This document shows, one piece after another, positions 1-5,557 of a stretch of 9,495 nt of DNA. Numbering within the stretch: the first letter of the stretch is position 1; each line of letters starts with the position of its first letter. Made by a program: the position numbers and the translations under genes. The notes under the pieces are model-generated. The model was given only the letters and a program-made list of their open reading frames with translations. It made no database searches and was not told the origin of the DNA. This DNA comes from an uncultured Dialister sp. Lineage in GTDB: Bacteria; Bacillota; Negativicutes; Veillonellales; Dialisteraceae. The DNA is taken from assembly GCA_900543455.1 (NCBI GenBank), contig UQRR01000080.1, positions 1-9,495 on the forward strand, given 5' to 3'.

Positions 1-10
1 GCCTTCGGCA

Positions 11-29
11 CTTCCCCCGAAGGGGGAAG
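11..29. repeat. Short GC-rich hairpin
   Basis: CTTCCCCC at 11-18 pairs perfectly with GGGGGAAG at 22-29 across a 3-nt loop. It belongs to the same C-rich/G-rich hairpin style as the elements at 74-85 and 194-213. It has no U-tract, so I do not call it a terminator. The gene it would follow, if any, lies outside the window. Confidence 0.6.
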
Positions 30-71
30 CAAGACGTTACGTAGCTAACGATTTCCTTAACTTAATAGCAT

Positions 72-213
72 TACCCCTCTAGGGGAAGGGGAACCGCAGA
101 GCGGTGCTCGGGTGCTTTCATAAATCGTCGACTTGAGATGTTCCTTCCCACTCTCTTTCATACCGCCAGTGCCCTATCCGCCCCTTCGGGGCACCTTCCC
201 CTCGAGGGGAAGG
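72..213. repeat. MITE/REP-like element bounded by C/G-rich palindromes
   Basis: A roughly 140-bp non-coding block begins with a near-palindrome (CCCC-TCTA-GGGG at 74-85, followed by AAGGGG) and the small hairpin CCGC-aga-GCGG at 94-104. It ends with GCCCC-TTC-GGGGC at 180-192 and the perfect 20-bp palindrome CCTTCCCCTCGAGGGGAAGG at 194-213. Similar palindromic cassettes recur in gut Bacillota genomes; I say this from general familiarity and have not searched. No ORF or transposase is present, so any mobility would have to be supplied in trans. Confidence 0.45.
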
Positions 214-247
214 CTGACGATACGGGAATACCGTCATCTAAAATACG

Positions 248-290
248 CGAAGCCGCCGCCAAAACCCTGAACCTTGAACCCTGAACCCTT
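248..290. repeat. CGAAGCCGCC module plus AACCYTG heptad tract
   Basis: A short G+C-rich module (248-260) is followed by four 7-bp units at 263-290: AACCCTG, AACCTTG, AACCCTG, AACCCTT. The same pairing of module and heptads recurs at 5558-5602 and 6648-6713. The tract lies 26 bp upstream of the rpmH -35 box and on the same strand as the AACCYTG tracts ahead of queC and queD. Confidence 0.8.
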
Positions 291-315
291 TGTTAAGATT
301 TCCTTCCAAACTTTA

Positions 316-344
316 TTGACATCCCCTCTTCTCTTAGATATAAT
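316..344 (+). promoter_or_regulatory. Consensus promoter for rpmH-rnpA-yidD
   Basis: TTGACA at 316-321 and TATAAT at 339-344 are both perfect matches to the housekeeping sigma (sigma-70/sigma-A) hexamers, with an optimal 17-nt spacer. Transcription should begin near 351, leaving a leader of about 50 nt before the rpmH start at 400. Such a strong promoter fits the high demand for ribosomal protein bL34. Confidence 0.88.
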
Positions 345-399
345 TATTCTGTTATGGTGCAAATAAATGGCACAACACGATGTAAGGAGGTGTTTATAC

Positions 400-537
400 A
401 TGGCAAAAATGACATTCCAGCCGAACAACCATTGGAGAAAACAGACCCACGGTTTCCGCGCTCGTATGAAAACAAAAGCAGGCCGTATTGTTCTGAAGAG
501 AAGAAGAGCAAAGGGCAGAAAGGTATTAAGTGCCTAA
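400..537 (+). CDS. rpmH: 50S ribosomal protein L34 (bL34)
   Basis: This 45-residue gene encodes bL34, a small basic protein of the large ribosomal subunit that is buried in 23S rRNA. The product begins MAKMTFQPNNHWRKQTHGFR and continues through the conserved core (F19, R20, R22, M23, T25, G28, R29) to a Lys/Arg-rich tail with the RRRAKGRK stretch at residues 34-41. Length and sequence match the family closely; a variant MAKMTFQPN start replaces the common MKRTYQPS type. The ATG at 400 is chosen because TAAGGAGGTG (383-392) gives a near-perfect Shine-Dalgarno at good spacing. It is first in the cluster, behind a consensus promoter, and overlaps the rnpA start by 8 nt, which suggests translational coupling. 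Confidence 0.97.
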   Translation: MAKMTFQPNNHWRKQTHGFRARMKTKAGRIVLKRRRAKGRKVLSA

Positions 538-910
538 TCAAGAAATCAGCGAGGAGAGGGTGGGGTATACACTGCCCCGCTCTTCTCGTATCAGACAGAA
601 CAGGGATTACCGTCGGATTTACAGATCCGGCAAACGTTTCAGCAATCGGGCCGGGCTCTGCTATGTGGTGAAAACCAAAAAGCCGGGCACCCGTATGGGC
701 TTCGTGACTACGAAGAAAATCGGCCACGCCTTTGCGCGGAACCGTGCAAGACGTCTGATGAAGGAGGTCTACCGCCTTCATATGGCTGAGCTTTCGCCCC
801 ATTATGAAGTGGTGATGCTGTCAGGCATCTTCCTGACCGGTGCCACCTATCAGCAAGCGGAAAAAGCGATCCTTTCCTTGTGGCGCAAAGCCGGAATTCT
901 GGTGAAATAA
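530..910 (+). CDS. rnpA: Ribonuclease P protein component
   Basis: This 126-residue gene encodes the basic protein subunit of RNase P. It binds the RNA subunit and helps it recognise the 5' leader of precursor tRNAs for cleavage. The family signature is clear: a start region with RIRQNRDYRRIYRSGKR, then GFVTTKKIGHAFARNRARRL at about residues 62-81, containing the RNR box that contacts the RNA. Length is normal (about 110-130). I accept the GTG start at 530, which has AGAAAGG 7 nt upstream and overlaps the end of rpmH. A later GTG at 560 has its purine-rich stretch too close. The rpmH-rnpA pairing is nearly universal in bacteria. yidD begins 1 nt after its stop, so all three genes are probably one transcript. 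Confidence 0.96.
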   Translation: MPNQEISEERVGYTLPRSSRIRQNRDYRRIYRSGKRFSNRAGLCYVVKTKKPGTRMGFVTTKKIGHAFARNRARRLMKEVYRLHMAELSPHYEVVMLSGIFLTGATYQQAEKAILSLWRKAGILVK

Positions 911-911
911 G

Positions 912-1121
912 ATGAAAGAGCTTCTGATCGGTCTTGTCCGATTCTATAGAGCGTTTATCTCTCCCCTGAAGCCTCCTTGCTGTCGTTTCTACCCGACCTG
1001 CAGTGAATATGCACTGCAGGCGCTTCAAAAATATGGAGCCCTAAAAGGCAGCTGGCTCGCGATCAAGCGGATTTCCAAGTGCCACCCGTTTCACAAAGGT
1101 GGATACGACCCGCTCCCGTGA
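912..1121 (+). CDS. yidD: Membrane protein insertion efficiency factor YidD
   Basis: This 69-residue member of the YidD family (haemolytic domain family) is a small membrane-associated protein that assists YidC/Sec-dependent insertion of inner-membrane proteins; its exact mechanism is not settled. It shows the family hallmark from residue 18 onward: SPLKPPCCRFYPTCSEYALQ, with the conserved Cys residues, then G-A-L-K-G-S-W-L-A-I-K-R and the HPFHKGGYDPLP end, which is the typical C-terminus. The N-terminal segment (LLIGLVRFYRAFIS) looks amphipathic. Its ATG sits 1 nt after the rnpA stop with no strong Shine-Dalgarno of its own, so translation is likely coupled. Unlike many relatives, it is separated from yidC by a 347-bp repeat-filled gap. 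Confidence 0.95.
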   Translation: MKELLIGLVRFYRAFISPLKPPCCRFYPTCSEYALQALQKYGALKGSWLAIKRISKCHPFHKGGYDPLP

Positions 1122-1158
1122 AGAGGCTGTCTTTTTTCAATGCTTCGCATAGAAAAAA

Positions 1159-1193
1159 GTGAGGAGTGAGGAATTAGGAGTGAGGAGTGAAGG
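1159..1193. repeat. GTGAGGA heptad tract
   Basis: Five 7-bp units: GTGAGGA, GTGAGGA, ATTAGGA, GTGAGGA, GTGAAGG. The tract is nearly identical to the one at 3367-3401, and both lie beside a hairpin element. Confidence 0.85.
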
Positions 1194-1194
1194 G

Positions 1195-1222
1195 GCGGCG
1201 CAAAATAAAATGAAAGCGCCGC
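1195..1222 (-). repeat. GCGGCGC hairpin element, copy 1 (inverted)
   Basis: GCGGCGC (1195-1201) pairs with GCGCCGC (1216-1222) around a 14-nt A-rich loop. Read on the minus strand it is preceded by AAAACTC, has a T-rich loop and is followed by CCCCTTCACTCCT. This matches copy 2 at 3477-3502 and its flank. Confidence 0.8.
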
Positions 1223-1284
1223 GAGTTTTAAAACTGGCAGCGCTTCTTACCTTTGATGCGCTGCACCGCCATTTCTGATTTCGT

Positions 1285-1340
1285 ATCCCTAATCCCTAAT
1301 CCCTAATCCCTAATCCCTAATCCCTAGTCCCTAGTCACTA
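1285..1340. repeat. ATCCCTA (telomere-like) heptad tract
   Basis: Six perfect ATCCCTA units (1285-1326) are followed by GTCCCTA and GTCACTA. On the minus strand this gives seven GGG runs separated by 4-nt spacers, a canonical G-quadruplex pattern. It sits about 70 bp upstream of the presumed yidC promoter. Confidence 0.92.
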
Positions 1341-1398
1341 GCTACCAATCCCCGGCCATCCATCCCACCATAACCGCCGATCGATTTCCCGAAAACTC

Positions 1399-1462
1399 AC
1401 CGGGCTCTTGAAATTCAGAAGGCCCGGGCATGTAACGGCTGCAATATAGGCCGTATAAGGAG
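1399..1462 (+). promoter_or_regulatory. Presumed yidC promoter, two hairpins and ribosome binding site
   Basis: TTGAAA (1408-1413) lies 17 nt from TGTAAC (1431-1436), a plausible but imperfect sigma-70 pair. The region also holds two inverted repeats: CCGGGC (1400-1405) with GCCCGG (1422-1427), and ACGGC (1435-1439) with GCCGT (1450-1454). The second lies in the short leader, directly before AAGGAG (1457-1462), which is placed 6 nt from the yidC ATG. The ribosome binding site is certain; the promoter and a regulatory role for the hairpins are inferred. Confidence 0.5.
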
Positions 1463-1468
1463 TAACCA

Positions 1469-2404
1469 ATGAGTGATTTTCAGATTCCGTTTCTGTCGGA
1501 CTTAGTCGGACTCCTCGCAGGGGTCATGCGCGTCTGCCTGGAATTTTGCTACAAAATGACAGAAGACCTGGGATTTCCGAGCTATGGGATCGCCATCATC
1601 GTCCTGACCGTCATTATCAAGACGCTGCTGCTCCCGCTCGCCCTGAAACAGATCCGGTCCATGAAGGCCATGCAGGCCATTCAGCCGGAAATGCAGAAGA
1701 TCCAGAAGAAATACAAGAATGATCCGCAGAAGCTGCGTGAAGAAATGGGCAAGCTCTACAAGGAAAACGGAGCCTCTCCGCTCTCCGGCTGCCTGCCGCT
1801 CCTCATCCAGATGCCATTCCTGATCTCCATCTACTACGCACTCCAGGGCTTTTCCTATGATCCGGCCCACGAGAGCTTCCTGTGGCTGGAAAGCCTGGCT
1901 GTACCGGATGAGACCTACATCCTTCCGATCCTCTCTGCTGCCTCCACCTTCATCATTTCCTGGCAGACCACCCCGAAGGACGCACCGAGCAACCAGAAGA
2001 CCATGCTGCTCATGATGCCTGTCATGATCGGCTGGATGTCCCTGAACTTCCCGAGCGGCCTTGTCATTTACTGGATCGTTTGCAACCTTTACCAGCTCGT
2101 CCAGCAGACCATCATGTACTGGGGCGAAATGAAGGAACGCATCGGCGGCAAAGCTCCCAAAGGAACACTTACCGTTCATGGAGAGAACCAGCCGAAAGCG
2201 GAAGTGAAGAAGAAAAAGATCATCCGTAAGAAAGTCATCAAGAAAGTCGTGAAGAAGCCTGCGGATGCACCCAAAGACGAAAACAAGGAAGCCTCTCCTT
2301 CCAAAGCAGAAGCTCCTAAAGAAGTAAAAGAACCGGCCGGCGATGAAAAGCCGGCTAAGGCAGAAGTGCCTGCTAAGAGCACCGGGGAGGCTGATGAAAA
2401 ATGA
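1469..2404 (+). CDS. yidC: Membrane protein insertase YidC/Oxa1 family
   Basis: This 311-residue insertase folds and inserts membrane proteins, alone or with SecYEG. It has the short Oxa1/SpoIIIJ-like form without the large periplasmic domain of proteobacterial YidC. Hydrophobic segments fall near residues 8-30, 38-58 (IAIIVLTVIIKTLLLPLAL), 105-127, 151-165 and 188-215. The cytoplasmic coiled-coil loop follows the second segment (KQIRSMKAMQAIQPEMQKIQ, then KYKNDPQKLREEM). The hydrophilic-groove basic residue is K51, where many homologues carry Arg. No clear lipobox is visible at the N-terminus. From about residue 235 a long Lys/Ala/Glu/Pro-rich tail follows, including KKKKIIRKKVIKKVVKK; basic YidC tails are known to contact ribosomes, so that role is inferred. 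Its stop overlaps the jag start (ATGA), implying co-translation. Confidence 0.95.
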   Translation: MSDFQIPFLSDLVGLLAGVMRVCLEFCYKMTEDLGFPSYGIAIIVLTVIIKTLLLPLALKQIRSMKAMQAIQPEMQKIQKKYKNDPQKLREEMGKLYKENGASPLSGCLPLLIQMPFLISIYYALQGFSYDPAHESFLWLESLAVPDETYILPILSAASTFIISWQTTPKDAPSNQKTMLLMMPVMIGWMSLNFPSGLVIYWIVCNLYQLVQQTIMYWGEMKERIGGKAPKGTLTVHGENQPKAEVKKKKIIRKKVIKKVVKKPADAPKDENKEASPSKAEAPKEVKEPAGDEKPAKAEVPAKSTGEADEK

Positions 2405-3282
2405 GAACAGTCAGAATCACAGCAAAAACCATCGAAGCTGCTGTCGCTGAAGGCTTGGAAAAGCTCGGCATCAGCCGCGAAGAAGCTGTCGTCCATGTCG
2501 TCGAACAGCCCTCGAGCGGACTCTTCGGCCTCATCCACAAGAAGATGGCGGTCGTAGACATTTCTGCACCGGATGAAGAAGCGGAGGAAGACACTGTCGA
2601 AGAAGCATCTCCTGCCGAAGAAGCACCGGCGGCAGAAATCCCTGCCGAAGAAGCGAAGGAAGAAACGCCGGCCGAAGTACCACAGGCAGAAGAAGCTGCC
2701 GAAGAAGTGAAGGAAGAAGCGCCGGCCGAAGTACCACAGGCAGAAGAAGCTGCCGAAGAAGTGAAGGAAGAAGCGCCGGCAGAAGAGAAGAAAGCCGAGC
2801 GCGAAGAGCCGACCTTCGATCCGGAAGAACAGAAGAAGGTCGCGGAAGAAGCAAAGACCTTCCTTGCGGGCGTCTTTGCCGGTATGCACCTTGCTGTCAC
2901 CATGGAATGCCGCATGACCGAAGAACGGATCATGATCAATCTCGTGGGCGATGGCCTTGGCATCCTGATCGGCAAGCACGGACAGACACTGGATGCGCTC
3001 CAGTACCTGACGAACCTGGCCGCGGGGAAATCCTTCCGCCATCACTACTTCATCCTGCTTGACGTCGAAAACTACAGAGAGCGCCGCCAGGATACCCTGG
3101 AAGCCCTCGCCAGACGCCTCGCAGGCAAGGTGAAACGCACGGGCGAAGAGATCCGTCTCGAACCGATGGCTGCCGGTGAACGCCGCATCATCCATCTGGC
3201 TCTGCAGGACGACCACGCCGTCTCCACCGATTCCGAAGGCGAAGCACCGTACAGATACGTTGTCATTCGTCCGAAGGACTGA
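2401..3282 (+). CDS. jag: RNA-binding protein Jag/KhpB (Jag_N, KH and R3H domains)
   Basis: This 293-residue protein has the three Jag/KhpB domains in order. Jag_N spans about 1-54 and includes the SSGLFGLIHKK motif. A long acidic linker runs from about 56 to 140. The KH domain covers about 145-210, with the RNA-binding loop GKHG at 191-194, and R3H covers about 222-293, with R261-x3-H265. The family binds RNA, usually with KhpA, and influences cell elongation and division in Gram-positive bacteria. The linker is Glu/Ala/Pro-rich and contains a perfect 54-bp tandem duplication (2671-2778) giving two identical 18-residue units. The ATG at 2401 overlaps the yidC stop by 4 nt. A strong terminator follows 7 nt after the stop. 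In many Bacillota mnmE and mnmG come next, but here they do not. Confidence 0.95.
   Translation: MRTVRITAKTIEAAVAEGLEKLGISREEAVVHVVEQPSSGLFGLIHKKMAVVDISAPDEEAEEDTVEEASPAEEAPAAEIPAEEAKEETPAEVPQAEEAAEEVKEEAPAEVPQAEEAAEEVKEEAPAEEKKAEREEPTFDPEEQKKVAEEAKTFLAGVFAGMHLAVTMECRMTEERIMINLVGDGLGILIGKHGQTLDALQYLTNLAAGKSFRHHYFILLDVENYRERRQDTLEALARRLAGKVKRTGEEIRLEPMAAGERRIIHLALQDDHAVSTDSEGEAPYRYVVIRPKD
2671..2778 (+). repeat. Perfect 54-bp tandem duplication inside jag
   Basis: Units 2671-2724 and 2725-2778 are identical at every base, each encoding AEVPQAEEAAEEVKEEAP. A degenerate earlier partial unit (EEAKEETP) precedes them. Identity at synonymous positions points to a recent in-frame duplication by slippage or unequal recombination. 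Confidence 0.95.
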
Positions 3283-3289
3283 GCAACAT

Positions 3290-3318
3290 AAAAAAGCAGC
3301 CGCGAGGCTGCTTTTTTT
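3290..3318 (+). terminator. Rho-independent terminator after jag
   Basis: AGCAGCC (3295-3301) pairs with GGCTGCT (3306-3312) across a GCGA loop. The stem can extend through A/T pairs and is followed by a run of seven T. It begins 7 nt after the jag stop and closes the rpmH-jag cluster. Confidence 0.93.
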
Positions 3319-3366
3319 ATGCATGATTTTCATTGATTCTACTGTCACGCGATACGTTACGAAAAA

Positions 3367-3401
3367 GTGAGGAGTGAGGAATGAGGAGTGAGGAGTGGAG
3401 G
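3367..3401. repeat. GTGAGGA heptad tract
   Basis: Five units: GTGAGGA, GTGAGGA, ATGAGGA, GTGAGGA, GTGGAGG. It forms the left end of the 3367-3549 composite, whose right end carries heptads in the opposite orientation. Confidence 0.85.
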
Positions 3402-3403
3402 AA

Positions 3404-3429
3404 GGGGCACACAATTCATAAAGTGCCCC
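3404..3429. repeat. GGGGCAC hairpin
   Basis: GGGGCAC (3404-3410) pairs perfectly with GTGCCCC (3423-3429) around a 12-nt AT-rich loop. The geometry (7-bp stem, 12-nt loop) is the same as the GCGGCGC hairpin 48 bp downstream, although the stem sequence differs. Confidence 0.75.
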
Positions 3430-3476
3430 AATACCCCCATTTTATAGGATGATTTGTGCATGACTCATAAAACTCC

Positions 3477-3502
3477 GCGGCGCTTTATTATTTGTGCGCC
3501 GC
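3477..3502 (+). repeat. GCGGCGC hairpin element, copy 2
   Basis: GCGGCGC (3477-3483) pairs with GCGCCGC (3496-3502) around the loop TTTATTATTTGT. It is preceded by AAAACTCC and followed by ACCTTCACTCCT, where the next heptad tract begins. These flanks are shared with the inverted copy 1 (1195-1222) and partly with copy 3 (8528-8554). Confidence 0.85.
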
Positions 3503-3507
3503 ACCTT

Positions 3508-3549
3508 CACTCCTAATTCCTAACTCCTAACTCCTAACTCCTAACTTAG
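3508..3549. repeat. AACTCCT heptad tract
   Basis: Six units: CACTCCT, AATTCCT, three of AACTCCT, then AACTTAG. Its reverse complement resembles the GTGAGGA/ATTAGGA tract at 3367, so the two tracts bracket the hairpins as loose inverted ends. Confidence 0.88.
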
Positions 3550-3596
3550 GCGAAGCGGTTCGCGAAGTGTTTGGAATCCTGTGAAGCGACGTTTGT

Positions 3597-3899
3597 TTAC
3601 CAGTCGATCCATGTCAATGCTTTTTCCAGCTCGTAGAAGCTCTTTCCATCCCAGAGGATGTCTTCGGTGAGGTGATTCAGGACATCCTCTGCATCCTCCG
3701 ACTCGTAGTGATAGACAAGCTCCATGAAGTCTTCAAAAGGCTCCTTCGTGAAGCGGTACTTCTCGATGCTGATCCGATACTGATGCCGTCCGGTGTGGTA
3801 TTTCAGACCGGAAAAACGATAGACAAAGCTTCTGTGACGGACAGAGGCCTCTCCGTCATTCATATAATCGATAAATTCATCTGCGTCTCCGCCGTGCAT
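3597..3899 (-). CDS. Hypothetical protein, 100 residues
   Basis: I do not recognise this family. The product starts MHGGDADEFIDYMNDGEASV and is 100 residues long, acidic overall and rich in Tyr, Phe and Trp (ending TWIDW). It has no signal peptide, membrane segment or metal-binding motif that I can see. The central part (FVYRFSGLKYHTGRHQYRIS) looks like beta strands, and the C-terminal half looks helical, so a small soluble domain is likely. I start it at the ATG at 3899 because AAAGGAG lies 8 nt upstream. A longer reading from a TTG at 3941 would place that Shine-Dalgarno inside the gene. It lies 91 bp downstream of, and on the same strand as, the ATPase gene, so the two could share a transcript, but nothing shows a functional link. 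Confidence 0.75.
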   Translation of the reverse strand: MHGGDADEFIDYMNDGEASVRHRSFVYRFSGLKYHTGRHQYRISIEKYRFTKEPFEDFMELVYHYESEDAEDVLNHLTEDILWDGKSFYELEKALTWIDW

Positions 3900-3990
3900 A
3901 GTGGGTTCTCCTTTAGTCCAATCAAACAGAATCGTTTGCAATAAAAATGGGAATAAAAAATGATAAAGTACGCATCACTGCGGGCATCGG

Positions 3991-5196
3991 TCACTGCTTA
4001 TTTTTCCCGAGCAGGAAGTCATAGAGATTCTGGTGGATGATGCCATTCTGTGAGAAATCGATGGTGTCCATGGTAATGAGGTACTTGGGAAAATTGTCTG
4101 TGATTTTCTGGAACGGCGCAAGTTCGCGGGCAAGCACGGTTTCTTCCATGACCGAGAGCGACACCTGGTAATAGCGGATGTCTGTGCCTTTCTGTGCGAC
4201 AAAGTCCACCTCCAGCGAATTGTAAAGGCCGGTGGAAATGGTATAGCCGCGGCGAAGGAGTTCGAGGTAGACTAGATTTTTGATGACGTGCCCCAGATTT
4301 CCTCTGCGGTAGCCGATGAGACGATTGCGAAGCCCCAGATCAGCTACGTAATACTTGCCATTGGTGCGAAGCCGCTCTTTGCCACGGATGTCGTAGCGTT
4401 CACATTGGTAGAGCACATAGGCATTGACCATCTGTGTGAGGTAGTTATCGATGGTATCCGCGCTCGCGGAAGAGCCCTGCGATTTCAGCGTTCGGCTGAT
4501 AGCACTCACGGAGAGAGGATTTCCGATATTCTCCATGATGAATTTGGCGGCTTTGAGGAAGACGCCTTCATTGCGGATGCCGCCGCGGATGATGATGTCT
4601 CGTGCAAAGATGGAGTCGAAGAGGCCGCTGTTGATGACTTCTGTAAGTTCGGGGTCTTTCGCGACTGCTGCGGCTGGGAAAGAACCAATGGTGAGATACT
4701 CATTGAATGCTTTTGCGACGTTGCTTTCGTCATAGCCGCGGAATGTCATGAATTCGGAAAGCGACAACGGGTACACTTTGATTTCGATGTACCGTCCTGT
4801 GATGTAAGTCAGATACTCGCCTGAGAAGAGACGCGAGTTTGAGCCAGTGATGTAGATATCGAGTGGAAACGTCGCTTTCAGCCCGTTGATGACTTTCGCC
4901 CATTCTTCGAGCTCCTGTACCTCGTCGATGAGAAGGTAGTAGCGATGGGCAGGCTCCGTGATATGCTCTTTGATGTACGCATAGAGAGTCTCTGCCTTTT
5001 CCAACGGAAACCAGGGAATCTGCTCATAGCTGATGTGGATGATGTGATTTTCTGGGACGCCCTGAGTGAGCAGGTGCTTCTTCAACATCTCAAGCAGCGT
5101 GGACTTTCCTGAACGGCGAATGCCGGTGATGATTTTGATGAAATCCGTATCCTTCGCGCGAAGTAGCTGATTCAAATAATAAGGTCGTTCAATCAT
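3991..5196 (-). CDS. ATP-binding protein, AAA_14 / DUF4143 family
   Basis: This 401-residue protein is a stand-alone ATPase of the widespread AAA_14 plus DUF4143 type. Its cellular role is not established; members occur in several copies per genome. Visible motifs: Walker A GIRRSGKST (25-33), Walker B YYLLIDE ending at D91-E92, a sensor-like TGSNS (117-121), TGR (133-135) as a candidate arginine finger, and PLSLSEF (143-149), a family hallmark. The C-terminal part (about 195-360) is the DUF4143 region, with KYYVADLGLRN (281-291), NLVYLELLRRGY (307-318), and E329-V-D-F-V-A followed by YQVS (343-346). That last pattern recalls the PD-(D/E)XK nuclease fold seen in this family, but whether it is catalytic is unknown. 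The ATG has AAGGAGGTG directly upstream (5201-5209 complement). Confidence 0.9.
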   Translation of the reverse strand: MIERPYYLNQLLRAKDTDFIKIITGIRRSGKSTLLEMLKKHLLTQGVPENHIIHISYEQIPWFPLEKAETLYAYIKEHITEPAHRYYLLIDEVQELEEWAKVINGLKATFPLDIYITGSNSRLFSGEYLTYITGRYIEIKVYPLSLSEFMTFRGYDESNVAKAFNEYLTIGSFPAAAVAKDPELTEVINSGLFDSIFARDIIIRGGIRNEGVFLKAAKFIMENIGNPLSVSAISRTLKSQGSSASADTIDNYLTQMVNAYVLYQCERYDIRGKERLRTNGKYYVADLGLRNRLIGYRRGNLGHVIKNLVYLELLRRGYTISTGLYNSLEVDFVAQKGTDIRYYQVSLSVMEETVLARELAPFQKITDNFPKYLITMDTIDFSQNGIIHQNLYDFLLGKNKQ

Positions 5197-5220
5197 GGCA
5201 CACCTCCTTGCTTTTTATCT

Positions 5221-5226
5221 ATTATA
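5221..5226 (-). promoter_or_regulatory. Candidate -10 box of the ATPase gene
   Basis: Read on the minus strand, 5226-5221 is TATAAT, a perfect -10 hexamer 24 nt before the ATPase start codon. At 17-nt spacing the -35 position falls on AGATTT, a poor match lying within one arm of the 17-bp inverted repeat. A weak -35 overlapped by an operator-like palindrome would fit regulated rather than constitutive expression. Confidence 0.5.
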
Positions 5227-5243
5227 CACTAAGAAAGTTTCAA

Positions 5244-5288
5244 AAATCTAAAAGTTTTTCGAGTATAGGTGGAAAAACTTTTAGATTT
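5244..5288. promoter_or_regulatory. Perfect 17-bp inverted repeat upstream of the ATPase gene
   Basis: AAATCTAAAAGTTTTTC (5244-5260) is matched exactly by its reverse complement at 5272-5288, with an 11-nt spacer. The spacer motif TCGAGTATAGGTGG (5259-5272) partly recurs just outside as TCAAGTATAGATGA (5300-5313). Its place against the presumed -35 of the minus-strand ATPase gene suggests an operator. A DNA or RNA hairpin with another role is possible. Confidence 0.7.
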
Positions 5289-5448
5289 CAGGAATTTTAT
5301 CAAGTATAGATGAGGGAATGACGAAAAGAGGCGATGCCCAAAGGTGGCACTTCAGTCACGAGTCACTGGCTCGTTTTGCCTACCTTCTCCTTGCCATCTG
5401 TGCTATAATAAACCAGCTACTGGAAACACGGAAGGAACGGCTGGCTCA

Positions 5449-5491
5449 AAGTTTGAAAGCAGGGATGAGTAGCTAGGGATTAGGGATTAGG
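5449..5491 (+). repeat. Dispersed repeat A, copy 1
   Basis: GTTTGAAAGCAGGGATGAGT at 5451-5470, followed by AGCTAGGGATTAGGGATTAG, matches the reverse complement of 8457-8491 with only a few substitutions. The shared part runs from non-heptad sequence straight into the heptads, so the two were copied or exchanged as a unit. Confidence 0.75.
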
Positions 5492-5519
5492 TGTCTCAAG
5501 TGACTTGTGACTAATGACT
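5471..5519. repeat. GATTAGG / TGTGACT heptad tract
   Basis: Seven consecutive 7-bp units: AGCTAGG, GATTAGG, GATTAGG, TGTCTCA, AGTGACT, TGTGACT, AATGACT. One tract switches from one heptad sequence to another while the 7-bp register holds. Confidence 0.8.
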
Positions 5520-5557
5520 TACATGCCACTTGCGGGCATCGCCCCATATATATTCGC

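Larger units (their letters stand above)
1122..1468. other. Repeat-filled spacer between yidD and yidC
   Basis: There is no gene in this 347-bp gap. In order it holds: an imperfect hairpin with T-rich then A-rich arms (1131-1159), a GTGAGGA heptad tract (1159-1193), a GCGGCGC hairpin copy (1195-1222), an ATCCCTA heptad tract (1285-1340), and the presumed yidC promoter and structured leader (1399-1462). Confidence 0.8.

Noticed and set aside
1..399. Possible oriC next to rpmH
   Set aside because: I found no DnaA-box-like TTATCCACA or close variant on either strand and no AT-rich unwinding region, and dnaA is not in the window.
234..428. 64-residue minus-strand ORF over the rpmH promoter
   Set aside because: It runs over the promoter, the heptads and the rpmH start, and its sequence is low-complexity with no recognisable family.
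354..671. Alternative 105-residue reading frame over rpmH/rnpA
   Set aside because: It lies in a different frame across two well-recognised genes, and the rpmH and rnpA products are unmistakable.
1131..1159. Terminator after yidD
   Set aside because: The hairpin has T's on the left arm and A's on the right, the opposite of a rho-independent terminator on either strand.
3900..3941. TTG start giving the orphan gene 14 extra residues
   Set aside because: The good Shine-Dalgarno AAAGGAG lies inside this extension, 8 nt before the ATG at 3899.
4288..4824. 178-residue plus-strand ORF inside the ATPase gene
   Set aside because: It is an antisense shadow; the minus-strand frame carries clear Walker and DUF4143 motifs.
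5404..5409. TATAAT as a promoter for an unannotated RNA
   Set aside because: There is no acceptable -35 at 16-18 nt and no structured RNA or gene that I recognise downstream.
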